A stretch of 64,000 nucleotides of DNA from Mesobacillus persicus (GCF_900109925.1 NZ_FOBW01000018.1:1-64000); one strand, 5' to 3'; counted from the stretch's first letter, positions 17,724 through 27,098 are shown. Notes: generated from the sequence alone by a model not told the origin. Made by a program: numbers and translations.

Positions 17724-20006
17724 CTAACTTTGACATGCTTCACATGCCTCCATCTCAGTTTGAGAAGTACTTCTAACGTAATAAGTCGTTTTCAAACCCT
17801 TTCGCCAGGCTTCCATATGAAACTGTAATAACTCTTTTGCCTTAATATCGTGACGAACATAAAGGTTAAAACTAATCGACTGATCAACATGGCGCTGGCG
17901 TGCCGCGTTTTGGCGGATACTCCAATGCTGGTCCAACATATGCCTCGTTCGGCGATAATAGTTGTAGGTATGATGGTCCAAATCCGGTGCGGTCACTTTA
18001 AATTTAAAATTTTTCTTTTCCTCCGCATATTCAACAGCATACAAAGGATCAATTCCATCTGTTGAACCACCAATTTTAGCAGTTGAAGAGTTCGGGGCAA
18101 CCGCCATCATCCAGCCATTACGGACTCCATACTTCGAAACATCCTTCCGCAAATCCTTCCACCTATCATCGTGATACTGCTTGCGCTCAAAGTACTCACC
18201 CGTTTGCCACTCAGAACCTGAGAACTCACTGTAAGCCCCTTTTTCCTTTGCTAATTCCATTGACGAACGAATCGTAAAATAAGCTATATCCTCATATAGT
18301 TGATCCGCATAGGAAACCGCTTCTTCTGATTCCCAATAGATCCCCTTTAAAGCAAGGAGATGATGCCAGCCAAAGGTACCCAAGCCTACGGCCCGATATT
18401 TTTTATTCGTGACGTCGGCTTGTCCGACCGAAATCGTCTGCTGATCAATGACATTATCGAGCATTCGCATCTGAATCGGGATCAACTTATCTAACACATT
18501 CTCTCGCACAGCTCTCGGTAGATTAATAGACGACAAATTACAGACAACAAAATCACCTGGTTTCCGAACGATGACAATGTTTCCATCCTCATCCTTATAT
18601 TCCTTTACAATCGTCGTAGCGGACATGTTCTGGGTAATTTCCGTACATAAATTGCTGCAATAAATCGATGTTCGGCCCGTTCCTTTTTTATGCTTGTTCG
18701 CATTTTGGCGGTTGACTTCATCCCGATAAAACATATAAGGAGTCCCTGTTTCCAATTGAGAAATCATGATCCTTGCCATAATATCCATCGCCCGATACGT
18801 TTTTCGTGGTAGAAGCGGGTGGTTTACGGCCTCTTCGTATTTTTCGGAAAAGAACTTTCCATTTTTCTCATCATAGAAGTCTTCTAGACCAAGAGAAGTT
18901 CCACTTTCATCCGTCCATCCCATCACTTGCTTTACTTGATGAGGACAAAAAGTATGCCATTCTCCAATACTCCGTCCCTGTTCATCTGTTTCATTTAATT
19001 TCTCCATAAACAGGTCAGGAATTGACACACCGGTAAAAAGATCATGTGCCTTGCGCCTTTCGTCGCCATTGTTTGTTTTTAAATCTAAAAAACCATTCAT
19101 GATATCCTTATGAAAAACATCTAAATAAACAGCGATCGCTCCTTGTCGTTGGCCAAGCTGGTCAACACTCACGGCAGTATCATTAATTAAACGAATCCAA
19201 GGGACAACACCGGAAGAATTCCCTTTGAACTTCTTGATATCTGAACCTAACGCACGTACTTTTCCTAAGTAAATTCCTAGGCCCCCACCGTCTTTACTTA
19301 ATCTAGCAATATCCCAATTATTTAAATAAATTCCGTCTAGCGAATCATCGACCGTATCAATAAAACAAGAGGACAACTGGCCATAGCTTTTCCCAGCATT
19401 CGCGAGCGTTGGAGTCGCGACGGTCATATATAAGTTACTCATCGCCCAGTAGGCATCTTTTACAAGCTGTAGGCGTTGTCCGCGTTCCTCCTTTTTCATT
19501 AACGTCATCGCAATGATCATAAACCGCTCCTGAGGTAACTCGTAAACATTGCCTTCGTAATCTTTCGCCAAGTACCGATCCGCTAATAAAAACAACCCTA
19601 TGTATTGGAATAACTCGTCTCGTTCAGGAACAATTACGACACCCAATTGTTCAATTTCTTCTTTAGAATATTCACTAAGTAGATCCTCAGAGTAGATTCC
19701 TATCCTAGTTAATTCTGTAATCAGAGCATAAAAATCTCCATATTTACTTTCCTGCGAAAATCCGCGGTTAACAGAAGCCTTCCGGTAAAGTTCATGTACA
19801 TATAGTTTTGCCGCAAGAAACGTCCAGTTTGGATCCGCCATTGAAACTTGATTCAAAGCATAATGAAGAGCTGCTTCATTTTGCGACAATCCCTCTAGTC
19901 GTGCTACTTTTTCAATCATTTGCGCTGTGTCTAGATTATATTTTTCAGAAGCTATAGTAATTGTTTCGATAACCGAATTTAATTCTAAATGAATCATTCT
20001 ACTCAT
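17724..20006 (-). CDS. nrdA: class I ribonucleotide reductase, large (catalytic) subunit
   Basis: This 760-residue alpha subunit reduces ribonucleotides to deoxyribonucleotides. The active-site cysteines are present: C214 (SSCF), the thiyl-radical C454 in NLCTE with E456, and C489 in VVCNLSS. The C-terminal redox pair is C755/C758 in EACEACQ. The N-terminal 50 residues do not show the VxKRDG start of an ATP-cone, so overall allosteric inhibition by dATP may be absent or altered. The ATG at 20006 follows AGAGGAG by 7-8 nt and lies 1 nt from the thioesterase stop. With nrdB and a flavodoxin it forms a coupled operon behind a B12 riboswitch, which suggests a B12-dependent class II enzyme elsewhere in the genome. 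Confidence 0.94.
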   Translation of the reverse strand: MSRMIHLELNSVIETITIASEKYNLDTAQMIEKVARLEGLSQNEAALHYALNQVSMADPNWTFLAAKLYVHELYRKASVNRGFSQESKYGDFYALITELTRIGIYSEDLLSEYSKEEIEQLGVVIVPERDELFQYIGLFLLADRYLAKDYEGNVYELPQERFMIIAMTLMKKEERGQRLQLVKDAYWAMSNLYMTVATPTLANAGKSYGQLSSCFIDTVDDSLDGIYLNNWDIARLSKDGGGLGIYLGKVRALGSDIKKFKGNSSGVVPWIRLINDTAVSVDQLGQRQGAIAVYLDVFHKDIMNGFLDLKTNNGDERRKAHDLFTGVSIPDLFMEKLNETDEQGRSIGEWHTFCPHQVKQVMGWTDESGTSLGLEDFYDEKNGKFFSEKYEEAVNHPLLPRKTYRAMDIMARIMISQLETGTPYMFYRDEVNRQNANKHKKGTGRTSIYCSNLCTEITQNMSATTIVKEYKDEDGNIVIVRKPGDFVVCNLSSINLPRAVRENVLDKLIPIQMRMLDNVIDQQTISVGQADVTNKKYRAVGLGTFGWHHLLALKGIYWESEEAVSYADQLYEDIAYFTIRSSMELAKEKGAYSEFSGSEWQTGEYFERKQYHDDRWKDLRKDVSKYGVRNGWMMAVAPNSSTAKIGGSTDGIDPLYAVEYAEEKKNFKFKVTAPDLDHHTYNYYRRTRHMLDQHWSIRQNAARQRHVDQSISFNLYVRHDIKAKELLQFHMEAWRKGLKTTYYVRSTSQTEMEACEACQS

Positions 20007-20007
20007 A

Positions 20008-20496
20008 TCAAATCTCCTCTGAAAACTCGTTTATTTTTAAGCGCCGTTCTTTTCTTCTTTGGGCATTTTGAAAGAGCTTCTTTTCTTCTTCTGTTTCTGG
20101 GGTTACACCATAAACAGGGGTAGGCTTCCCTTCCTTATTAACTGCAACCATTGTTAAAATCGCTGTTGTCGTCACGGTTTTTTTTCCTGTTTCGATATTT
20201 TGACAATCGACTTTTACATACACTTCCATTGACGTTCTCCCCGTCGAGATCACGACACCTTCCAAATTTAAGATATCGCCCACTTTTGCCGAAGATAAAA
20301 AATTGACCGTGTCGATGGATGCCGTAACAACGGCTTGTTTACTATGTTTCATCGCTGTTATCGCGGCTATTTCATCAATGTATGATAGAACCGTTCCTCC
20401 AAATATAGTTCCCATGTGATTCGTATTCGGTGGTAATACTAGCTTTGTTTGGTTTGTTCTAGAAATACTAGCTGGCAATTGTTCAGGCATTTCCAT
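20008..20496 (-). CDS. hot-dog acyl-CoA thioesterase (YkhA-like)
   Basis: This 162-residue single hot-dog protein resembles YkhA/YciA-type acyl-CoA hydrolases. The family core NTNHMGTIFGGTVLSYIDEIAAI contains the catalytic region, followed by ASIDTVNFLSSAKVGD and GRTSMEVYV. It probably hydrolyses acyl-CoA in the cytoplasm. The start may be ATG 20496 or ATG 20490, both near a GGGGA. It is the first gene after the cobalamin riboswitch and its stop codon is within 2 nt of the nrdA start, so it is co-transcribed with ribonucleotide reductase. That pairing is unusual, and its biochemical logic is not evident. Confidence 0.88.
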   Translation of the reverse strand: MEMPEQLPASISRTNQTKLVLPPNTNHMGTIFGGTVLSYIDEIAAITAMKHSKQAVVTASIDTVNFLSSAKVGDILNLEGVVISTGRTSMEVYVKVDCQNIETGKKTVTTTAILTMVAVNKEGKPTPVYGVTPETEEEKKLFQNAQRRKERRLKINEFSEEI

Positions 20497-20613
20497 TCCC
20501 CATTTCCATTAATTTCTGTTGGTTACACAATCTTCAAGAGCGAATCAAGCCGCTTGAGGATAACGTTAGCATACCCCCTTTTGGGTGAAGCTAGATGCGT
20601 AATTCCTCTTCAA

Positions 20614-20645
20614 CATAAAAAAACCCATCAAGAAAGATGGGTTTA
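20614..20645 (-). terminator. expression-platform terminator of the cobalamin riboswitch
   Basis: On the minus strand AAACCCATC pairs with GATGGGTTT and is followed by TTTT, between the aptamer and the thioesterase start. It probably forms when B12 is bound. Confidence 0.8.
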
Positions 20646-20756
20646 ATAAAAACGTAGAATAATCTAGTGAAAAACAGGTAGCATGGGCGCATCACTGCCT
20701 TCATAAGAAGACCCTCGTTTTACCTTCCCAACTCCCGAAGAAGATAATACGTGTAA

Positions 20757-20908
20757 AAATGGCAGGTCTCCTGACTTATGCTTCATCCTACTCTAAGCCC
20801 TTCCCGTCCAAAGACAGTGGATTTGCTTATTTAGTCAGCATTTACAGTTGCGGGTACAGTTCTGGATTTTCACCAGATTCCCTATTAGGTCTTTTCAGAC
20901 ACCATTAT
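20757..20908 (-). ncRNA. cobalamin (B12) riboswitch aptamer
   Basis: On the minus strand the region contains the conserved AdoCbl riboswitch blocks in order: GGTG near the 5' end, AATAGGGAATCTGGTGAAAA, the core ACTGTACCCGCAACTGT, and the 3' block AGTCAGGAGACCTGCC. It lies between a strong promoter and a terminator hairpin, upstream of thioesterase-nrdA-nrdB-flavodoxin. By analogy with actinobacterial nrdAB operons, cobalamin would turn off this B12-independent reductase. Confidence 0.95.
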
Positions 20909-20971
20909 TATCGGTAGTTATCTATATTTAGTATTAAAAATTAAAAACCAATACCATATATTGTATTAACA

Positions 20972-21000
20972 ACTATAATATACTAAATTATCTTTGACAA
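20972..21000 (-). promoter_or_regulatory. promoter of the riboswitch-nrd operon
   Basis: On the minus strand TTGTCA (21000-20995) and TATAGT (20977-20972) are separated by 17 bp, about 65 bp upstream of the aptamer. Confidence 0.7.
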
Positions 21001-21021
21001 GCCCCTTTATCGAATTTTAGC

Positions 21022-21060
21022 AAAAAAAGACCTCCGATAAAACTTCTTCGGAGGCCTTTT
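21022..21060 (-). terminator. terminator of the composite kinase gene
   Basis: GACCTCCGA (21029-21037) pairs with TCGGAGGCC (21048-21056). On the minus strand a long T-run follows. Confidence 0.88.
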
Positions 21061-21120
21061 GCTATTTTTTCATTCGTATAATAGGAACTAGACACCGAGA
21101 TAGATAGGTCCACGGACCTT

Positions 21121-21146
21121 GGTTAGGAAGCAGGAGAACCGTCCCC
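21121..21146 (-). repeat. R1 repeat, copy 6 (single arm)
   Basis: One R1 arm (NN = CC) in the forward sense of the kinase gene encodes its last residues GDGSPAS and the TAA stop. Confidence 0.92.
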
Positions 21147-24100
21147 AACTGGTAATCTAATCTGTGAGGTGGTTCCTTCGTTTTCTTTGCTATGGAAGGT
21201 GAGGGATCCGTTATGTTGTCTGATGATCCTAAAGCATAGCATTAAACCTAAGCCGGTCCCTTTTTCCTTGTTACTATAGAAAGGTTCTCCTAGTCTTTTT
21301 AAACGTTCTTGACTGATTCCAATTCCGTTATCGACGACATTAATGAGTAATTGACCTTTGTCGGTTTGAACGGTAATCTTTATTAACCCTTTTCGGTTTG
21401 GATCCATAGCCTCAATACTGTTTTTACATAGATTGATTAACACTTGTTTGATTTGATTTGCGTCACACATAATCGACGGGATTTCTGAGTTTATATCAAG
21501 GAAAAGTTCGACACCATTAAGAGAGGCTTCCGATTTTATTAAGGTTACTACCTCTTGCAAAAGAATGGGAATGTTCACTTGATTCAAGTGAATTTCTTGC
21601 GGTTTTGCAATCGAGAGAAATTCCTTAATAATACCTTCAATCCGATTGAATTCTGAAAGAATGATGTCAAAGTATTCTTCTTTTATCATTCCTTGTTGAA
21701 ACAATTGAATAAACCCTTTAATCGCGGTAATCGGATTTCGGATTTCATGTGCAACCCCAGCAGCCAATTCGCCCACTAAAGAGAGTTTCTCAGAATTCGA
21801 TAATAGCTCTTCTGCTCTTCTTTTCTCGGTAATGTCCTTCCCGACCGCCATGATATGTTCCACTTTTCCATTTTCACCAATGACTGGCGTTGCGGTACAT
21901 TCAAATAATCTCCATTCACCATTTGCATGCAATAGGCGAACTTCCACTTTGGCTGTAGAAGCCTTTTTAATGACATCTGCAAATTGCCTCGTGACGATGG
22001 AAGTATCTTCAGGATGAACGAGGTTTAATGTGCTCGAGCCTTCAAAGTATTCAGGAGCATAACCTAGGACAGTTTTATGGGAGGGGGAAGCATAAACGCC
22101 TTGACCTTGTTTATCGAATAAAATAACTAAGTCACTCATATTTTCTGCGATTAAACGATATTTATTTTCACTTTCAGCTAATGCTTTTTCCGTCTGTTTT
22201 CGTTCTGTAATATCAATACACGAAGCAATGACCTCGACTACCTTTCCCCCTCGTTTAATCGGGCTTAAGGCTGCAAAATAGAGGATACCATTCAACTCTT
22301 CTTCATAGGTTACGTGCTCTTCTCCATTCCAGGCTCTTTCATAATAAACCAGCTTTTCTTTCGCTGTCTCCTCAGGAAGGAACTCGCTTAACTGTTTGCC
22401 AACCACTTGGCTAGGAACAAGACCAATCCGATACAGTAATTCACCATCACATAATGTATGGATAAATTGATCATTCACTTTTTTGTATTTATAAATCATC
22501 CCTTGTTGCAGGCGAACCGTTTCATCTAATTCCTTACGAGCTAATCGGAGTAACTCTTCCGCCCGCATTCGTTCATTTACATCTTGAGAGAGACCAAAAT
22601 CCCTCACCACATCTTGAATTTCGAGCAAAGCTTCTTCTAATTCATTCGCTTGTATCGGTTTTGAAAAAAAGAAGCCTTGGCCCTCGTCACAAAGATGCTG
22701 CTGTAGAAAAATGAGTTGTTCTTTCGTCTGAATTCCTTCGGCCACAACATTCAAATTAAGGTTATGAGCCATTGAAATAATGGTTTTCACAATCGTTTTA
22801 TCTTCCTCGTTCGTTTGCATTCTTTCGACAAATGACCGGTCAATTTTTAACGTATCCACCGGGAACTTCTGTAAGAAATTCAAAGAACTATAGCCTGTTC
22901 CAAAATCATCAATACTAATCCGCACACCCAGACTTTTAAGATTTTCTAACGCCGTAAAAGTACGTTCGTTATCACCTGCCATATTCTCAGAAATTTCCAA
23001 TTCTAAATACTGAGGTTCTAACTTGGTTTCTAAAAGGATCCGGGCAACCGTTTCATCCAAATTGGATTGAGTAAATTGCCTTGGTGATAGATTGACTGAT
23101 ACCGTTGTGGTAAACCCTTTTTGTTGCCACCTTTTATTTTGCTGACAAGCCGTATAGAGGACCCACTCCCCAATTGGTATAATTAATCCTGTCTCTTCCG
23201 CAATCGTAATAAAAGTTCCAGGTGATACCAACCCTAGCTCAGGATGTTCCCAACGGATTAATGCTTCTACCCCTACGATTTTTCCACTATGTAAACTCAC
23301 TTTCGGTTGATAGTGAAGGATTAACTCATCCTTGCGAATCGCCTGATGAAGGTCCATCCCTAATTTCAAAGGGTTGAAATTTGGGTCCTCTTCATTCAGA
23401 GAGTAAAATTTAAAATGATTTTTCCCTGCCTTTTTTGCTTGGTACATCGCAAAATCGGCATGTTTAATTAGCGATTCAACCGTATCTCCATCCTCAGGAA
23501 ACAAGCTGATGCCAATGCTAACGGAAGTGAAGATATCATAACTTTTAATCATAAAAGGGCTGGCAAGTGCTTCGAGGATTCGCTTACACACTGTTGAAGC
23601 TACCTGTCGATCCGCATCTGTTAAAATGACAATGAACTCATCTCCGTACTCTCTGAAAATGCTATCCATATCCTCTAAGGAAGATTTCACCCTTTGCGCT
23701 ACTTCTTTTAAAAGCTGATCTCCTGTATCGTAACCAAGTGTATTATTAATCACTTTAAACCGGTCAAGGTCCATAAATAATACAGCCATCTTTTGTTTCT
23801 TTTCACGCGCCGTCATTAATTCACTTGATAAACTCGCTTTTAACTGGTTATCAATCAGGAAAGGGGTTATTTTATCGTTCAACTCCCAATTTTCGGTGTC
23901 ATCTTTTGGAGGGTTGGTCTCTGAAACTAGCGAATCAAACGGGGCTTCTTCATATGCAGAGAGCCCTTCCTCAAACTTTTTAAGTTGTTTTTGCAATCTG
24001 AATGTCTCGTTTTTATGTTCGGTGATGTCGTAAACAGAACCAGTTATCCCGACCACTTCACCTGCATTATCCAAAATCGGATGGGCGTGATTTTGTAACC

Positions 24101-24413
24101 ACTTTGTCTCCCCATTTGATTGAACAATTCTGTATTCTAGAGTTGTTACAACCCCTAATTCATTCTGATTCATTGAGTTCACAAACATCAACTGATCCTC
24201 AGAATGCACTAATTCAAACCATAGATTAGGAAACTCTTTAAACTCTTCTTGTGTATGTCCATAAATAGCGGCAATTCCTTTTGAAACCCATACTATATCG
24301 TTCCGTAGATCTCTATACCAAATCATCAATTCAGGGGTATCCAATAGATTTTGCACGATTTCATTTGAGCCTTTATTTTCATCAAAAAGGGTAGCAATAG
24401 ACTTCAAGTTCAT
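21123..24413 (-). CDS. composite PAS-GGDEF-EAL-PAS-PAS-histidine kinase
   Basis: This 1096-residue soluble protein joins a c-di-GMP module to a sensor kinase. Domains: PAS (about 20-135), GGDEF (195-345), EAL (350-600), PAS (635-740), PAS (745-865), HisKA (875-940), HATPase (980-1088). The GGDEF motif is degenerate (YGDEF, 256-260), so cyclase activity is doubtful. The EAL domain looks active: E383-A-L, VNLSPRQF, LEISEN, IDDFGTGYSS, KIDRSFV and VVAEG are all kept. The kinase keeps H889 in VAHEIRNPITAIKGF, the N box, DNGIGIS and GTGLGL, and resembles KinA-type sporulation kinases. No receiver domain or adjacent regulator is present. The tail GDGSPAS comes from an R1 repeat. GGDEF-EAL proteins and KinA-like kinases are normally separate. 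Confidence 0.93.
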   Translation of the reverse strand: MNLKSIATLFDENKGSNEIVQNLLDTPELMIWYRDLRNDIVWVSKGIAAIYGHTQEEFKEFPNLWFELVHSEDQLMFVNSMNQNELGVVTTLEYRIVQSNGETKWLQNHAHPILDNAGEVVGITGSVYDITEHKNETFRLQKQLKKFEEGLSAYEEAPFDSLVSETNPPKDDTENWELNDKITPFLIDNQLKASLSSELMTAREKKQKMAVLFMDLDRFKVINNTLGYDTGDQLLKEVAQRVKSSLEDMDSIFREYGDEFIVILTDADRQVASTVCKRILEALASPFMIKSYDIFTSVSIGISLFPEDGDTVESLIKHADFAMYQAKKAGKNHFKFYSLNEEDPNFNPLKLGMDLHQAIRKDELILHYQPKVSLHSGKIVGVEALIRWEHPELGLVSPGTFITIAEETGLIIPIGEWVLYTACQQNKRWQQKGFTTTVSVNLSPRQFTQSNLDETVARILLETKLEPQYLELEISENMAGDNERTFTALENLKSLGVRISIDDFGTGYSSLNFLQKFPVDTLKIDRSFVERMQTNEEDKTIVKTIISMAHNLNLNVVAEGIQTKEQLIFLQQHLCDEGQGFFFSKPIQANELEEALLEIQDVVRDFGLSQDVNERMRAEELLRLARKELDETVRLQQGMIYKYKKVNDQFIHTLCDGELLYRIGLVPSQVVGKQLSEFLPEETAKEKLVYYERAWNGEEHVTYEEELNGILYFAALSPIKRGGKVVEVIASCIDITERKQTEKALAESENKYRLIAENMSDLVILFDKQGQGVYASPSHKTVLGYAPEYFEGSSTLNLVHPEDTSIVTRQFADVIKKASTAKVEVRLLHANGEWRLFECTATPVIGENGKVEHIMAVGKDITEKRRAEELLSNSEKLSLVGELAAGVAHEIRNPITAIKGFIQLFQQGMIKEEYFDIILSEFNRIEGIIKEFLSIAKPQEIHLNQVNIPILLQEVVTLIKSEASLNGVELFLDINSEIPSIMCDANQIKQVLINLCKNSIEAMDPNRKGLIKITVQTDKGQLLINVVDNGIGISQERLKRLGEPFYSNKEKGTGLGLMLCFRIIRQHNGSLTFHSKENEGTTSQIRLPVGDGSPAS

Positions 24414-24743
24414 TTAAAAATTCCCTCTCTTTATAGCAGAAATAAGCTAGTAAGGCATTCATCCTAAGATCAAATCCCGAGGCCACTCTGCATTCTATCC
24501 TTTAATCCTACGTTTTCTATTATTATACTATTTTTGCTAGGCAAAAAGAAGCAGCTCTCCAGCTTCTTCCTTTAGGATTCATCCTGTTTTTATTCTACGG
24601 TAAACGGGAATTGCTTAAGAATCTCTCTACCTTAAAACTACTATGTGCTTTCCTATTCCCATCATTCTACAGCAACAGGCGCTTTCTTATTCTGTTATAG
24701 TAATAGTTTGAGGTACAAATGATGTGAACCGGGGGGATTTTCT
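24414..24743. other. intergenic region, no gene seen
   Basis: This is an AT-rich gap between divergent genes. GAAGCAG at 24549 and CTGGAGAGCTG-type sequence form a weak GAAGC/GCTTC hairpin (24549-24567). No coding remnant was recognised, and promoters for both neighbours must lie here. Confidence 0.4.
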
Positions 24744-25832
24744 ATGGATATTAAGGAAAAAGGAAAAAGTCTTCCTTTGTCTCCTGGTGTTTACTTAATG
24801 AAAGATACTCTTGGAAATACAATCTATGTAGGGAAGGCCAAAAACCTCAAACAAAGGGTCCGCTCTTATTTTCAAGACTCGAAAAATCATTCACAAAAAG
24901 TTCAAAAACTCGTCAAAAATATAAATGATTTTGAAGTCATAGAAACAGATACGGAATTTGAGGCTTTTCTCTTAGAATGTAAATTGATTCAAGATATTAA
25001 GCCCTTTTTTAACTCGAGAATGAAAAGCCCGCAAACCTATCCGTACATTGTTATACGGAAAGAAAGAGGTCGTCACGACATTGAAATTACCCAGGAACCT
25101 CAACCATTTGATGATACAGATTCCTTAACTTTTGGACCTTATACGAGTAAAAATGCCGTAGAAAAAGCGCTTCAGGCAATTAAGGAACATTATCGAATCG
25201 ATTGTAGCAATCCTTCTAACAGGAAATCTGCATGTCTAAACTATTCCATAGGTACATGCATGGGAATCTGTCTTGGTGAACCGGCAAGGGAGCAATACGA
25301 AGCCGTAATTGACAAGATCATTCATCTGTTAAATGGGAGAGATAGTAGCATTCTTATGGAAATGAAGAGAAAGATGAACCTTGCTTCTGAAAGTTTCGAT
25401 TTCGAAACTGCCGCAAAGTATAAGGAAAATATAGACGCCATTCATTTCTTGCTAGATCGTAAAAAGGTCATTACCTTTGCAACGAATCCAAAGAATATGG
25501 TGGTAATTGAATTGCTAGATGATAACAACATCAAACTCTTCTTAATCCGAGGCAATAAGGTGCTATTTTCTGAAAAACACTCCCGATTGGAACCCAAGCA
25601 GCTAACATCAATCATTAGCATAAAGGTTTTATCCCTTTTTAAAAAGAACGAAGTAACACGATCCAAACAAATGAACCAGACGGAAATGGACCAAGCGAGA
25701 ATCATATACAGCTACCTAAAAAGCAACCATAGTCGCTACCTTATGATTCCACAAATCTGGCTTAAATCGGGTAATGAAGGAAAATTAGCAGAAGCCGTTG
25801 AAAACTGGCTTACTGAAGGGCAGTTCTTGTAA
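24744..25832 (+). CDS. UvrC-like GIY-YIG endonuclease without the C-terminal nuclease half
   Basis: This 362-residue protein matches the N-terminal part of UvrC. The GIY-YIG domain (residues 10-95) reads PGVYLMKDTLGNTIYVGKAKNLKQR. A cysteine cluster ACLNYSIGTCMGIC near residue 165 matches the Fe-S-linked region of UvrC. A UVR motif (about 205-240) follows. The RNase H-like second nuclease and the HhH domains of UvrC (about 600 residues) are missing. It therefore resembles Cho/YurQ-type homologues that make a single incision in damaged DNA. The start is well supported by GGGGGGATTTTCT before the ATG. It is a single-gene unit; a DNA repair role is inferred from the family. Confidence 0.85.
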   Translation: MDIKEKGKSLPLSPGVYLMKDTLGNTIYVGKAKNLKQRVRSYFQDSKNHSQKVQKLVKNINDFEVIETDTEFEAFLLECKLIQDIKPFFNSRMKSPQTYPYIVIRKERGRHDIEITQEPQPFDDTDSLTFGPYTSKNAVEKALQAIKEHYRIDCSNPSNRKSACLNYSIGTCMGICLGEPAREQYEAVIDKIIHLLNGRDSSILMEMKRKMNLASESFDFETAAKYKENIDAIHFLLDRKKVITFATNPKNMVVIELLDDNNIKLFLIRGNKVLFSEKHSRLEPKQLTSIISIKVLSLFKKNEVTRSKQMNQTEMDQARIIYSYLKSNHSRYLMIPQIWLKSGNEGKLAEAVENWLTEGQFL

Positions 25833-25898
25833 CAAGTGTTTCACTAATAAATGTCTGCCCTCCCGAAGGCTAGTTCTTCCTACCAAATACACAAATCA

Positions 25899-25926
25899 GA
25901 AGCAGGAGAACCGTCCCCATGCTTCT
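25899..25926 (-). repeat. R1 repeat, copy 7 (single arm)
   Basis: One R1 arm (NN = CC) directly follows the TAG stop of the phosphatase gene. The junction reads TAGAAGCATGGGGACGG. Confidence 0.9.
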
Positions 25927-26503
25927 ATGTCAGATGTTTCGTACAGTTATACAAGGAGCATTCCCAGTTGCCTTCGTTATGTTTTAGGATGGTAAGCGAG
26001 GTATTATCGATATAGGTTTTTTGAAATCTTTGAGGCAAGACTTGTTGCAGTGTTAGCCCAATCAACGCACCGTGACTAACAACTAGCACTCGTTTACCGT
26101 TATAAGTTTGTACGATTTCCGCTAAAAACTCTAACCCTCGATTGGACACGTCTTCAAACGTTTCCATACCAAGGTTTAGCTCCCGCCAATTCCTTCCCCA
26201 TTTTGTAATTCTTTCTTCCTCAGTGGTGCCCTCAATCTTTCCACAGTCAATCTCCCGAATCCTTTTATCATAAAGATTTATAGGGAAATTCACTTTACTT
26301 CCGATAATCTTTGCCGTTTCCATTGCCCTAGACAAATCACTTGAAATCATCACGTCCCACTTTTCATCTTGTAACAGCCTCCCCGCAACTTCTAAAGCTT
26401 GCCTTCTTCCTTGATCGTTTAAAGGAATATCCGAAATTCCTTGAGCTTTGCCTAGCGCATTCCATTCCGTTAACCCGTGTCGAATGAGTCCAATTGTCGT
26501 CAC
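25925..26503 (-). CDS. histidine phosphatase family protein (phosphoglycerate mutase-like)
   Basis: This 192-residue histidine phosphatase has the catalytic RHG box in LIRHGLTEWN, LSRAMETAKI with the second Arg, a Glu in REIDCGKIEG, and the second catalytic His in VVSHGAL. The family covers cofactor-dependent phosphoglycerate mutases, CobC-like and broad-specificity phosphatases; this length suits a phosphatase rather than the mutase. GTG 26503 follows AAAGGAGCGGAAAA. It heads leftward and ends against an R1 repeat. The substrate is unknown. Confidence 0.88.
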   Translation of the reverse strand: MTTIGLIRHGLTEWNALGKAQGISDIPLNDQGRRQALEVAGRLLQDEKWDVMISSDLSRAMETAKIIGSKVNFPINLYDKRIREIDCGKIEGTTEEERITKWGRNWRELNLGMETFEDVSNRGLEFLAEIVQTYNGKRVLVVSHGALIGLTLQQVLPQRFQKTYIDNTSLTILKHNEGNWECSLYNCTKHLT

Positions 26504-26594
26504 TTTTCCGCTCCTTTCTTACACAAATCTTGTTTACATAATAAAATTATTGTTGATAATCTCCTTTAAAATAGAACAATCTTAGAAAACCAGC

Positions 26595-27098
26595 CTACAA
26601 AAGCTTCCCCATATAATATTCATCATAAAATTCCCCATCAATAATCAACGACTTTCTTTTGATTCCCTCTATCTCAAACCCCATTTTTTGATAAAGTCCT
26701 ATTCCACCTTTGTTCTCGGTGACGACGGTTAATTCCAAACGATGAATGCCATGCTCAACGGCCCAGTGATCCAGACACCTAAACAATTGGGTTCCTACTC
26801 CATGACCTCTGTGTTCTTTTAAAATTCCAACCACAAGATAAGCAGAATGTCGGTTCCTTCTTGCGTTACCAGCAAAGACCATTAGATAACCGACTAAATT
26901 CTTCTGGTCATCTATGGCTACTAGAATCGTAGAGTTCTCTTTTAGTAGGAGATCCTCAATCATTTTTCGTTGTTGTTCCGGTTGAATGCTTCTTTCTCCT
27001 GCCTCCCAAAGCATAAAATCCGCACTTCCCTCTACCTGCTGTACCAGTCGAGAAAATTTTTCTGAGTCTGAAGGAGTTATTTCCCTAACAATCATCAT
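26595..27098 (-). CDS. GNAT family N-acetyltransferase
   Basis: This 167-residue GNAT fold protein has the acetyl-CoA binding loop VGILKEHRGHGVGTQLF (Q/RxxGxG/A-type) near residue 92 and the terminal beta-strand motif GIGLYQKMGFEIEG. It probably N-acetylates a small molecule or a protein terminus; the substrate cannot be assigned. Start codons ATG 27098 or 27095 both follow AGAGGGG. It lies 18 bp downstream of a VOC protein gene on the same strand, so the two may share a transcript. Confidence 0.85.
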   Translation of the reverse strand: MMIVREITPSDSEKFSRLVQQVEGSADFMLWEAGERSIQPEQQRKMIEDLLLKENSTILVAIDDQKNLVGYLMVFAGNARRNRHSAYLVVGILKEHRGHGVGTQLFRCLDHWAVEHGIHRLELTVVTENKGGIGLYQKMGFEIEGIKRKSLIIDGEFYDEYYMGKLL

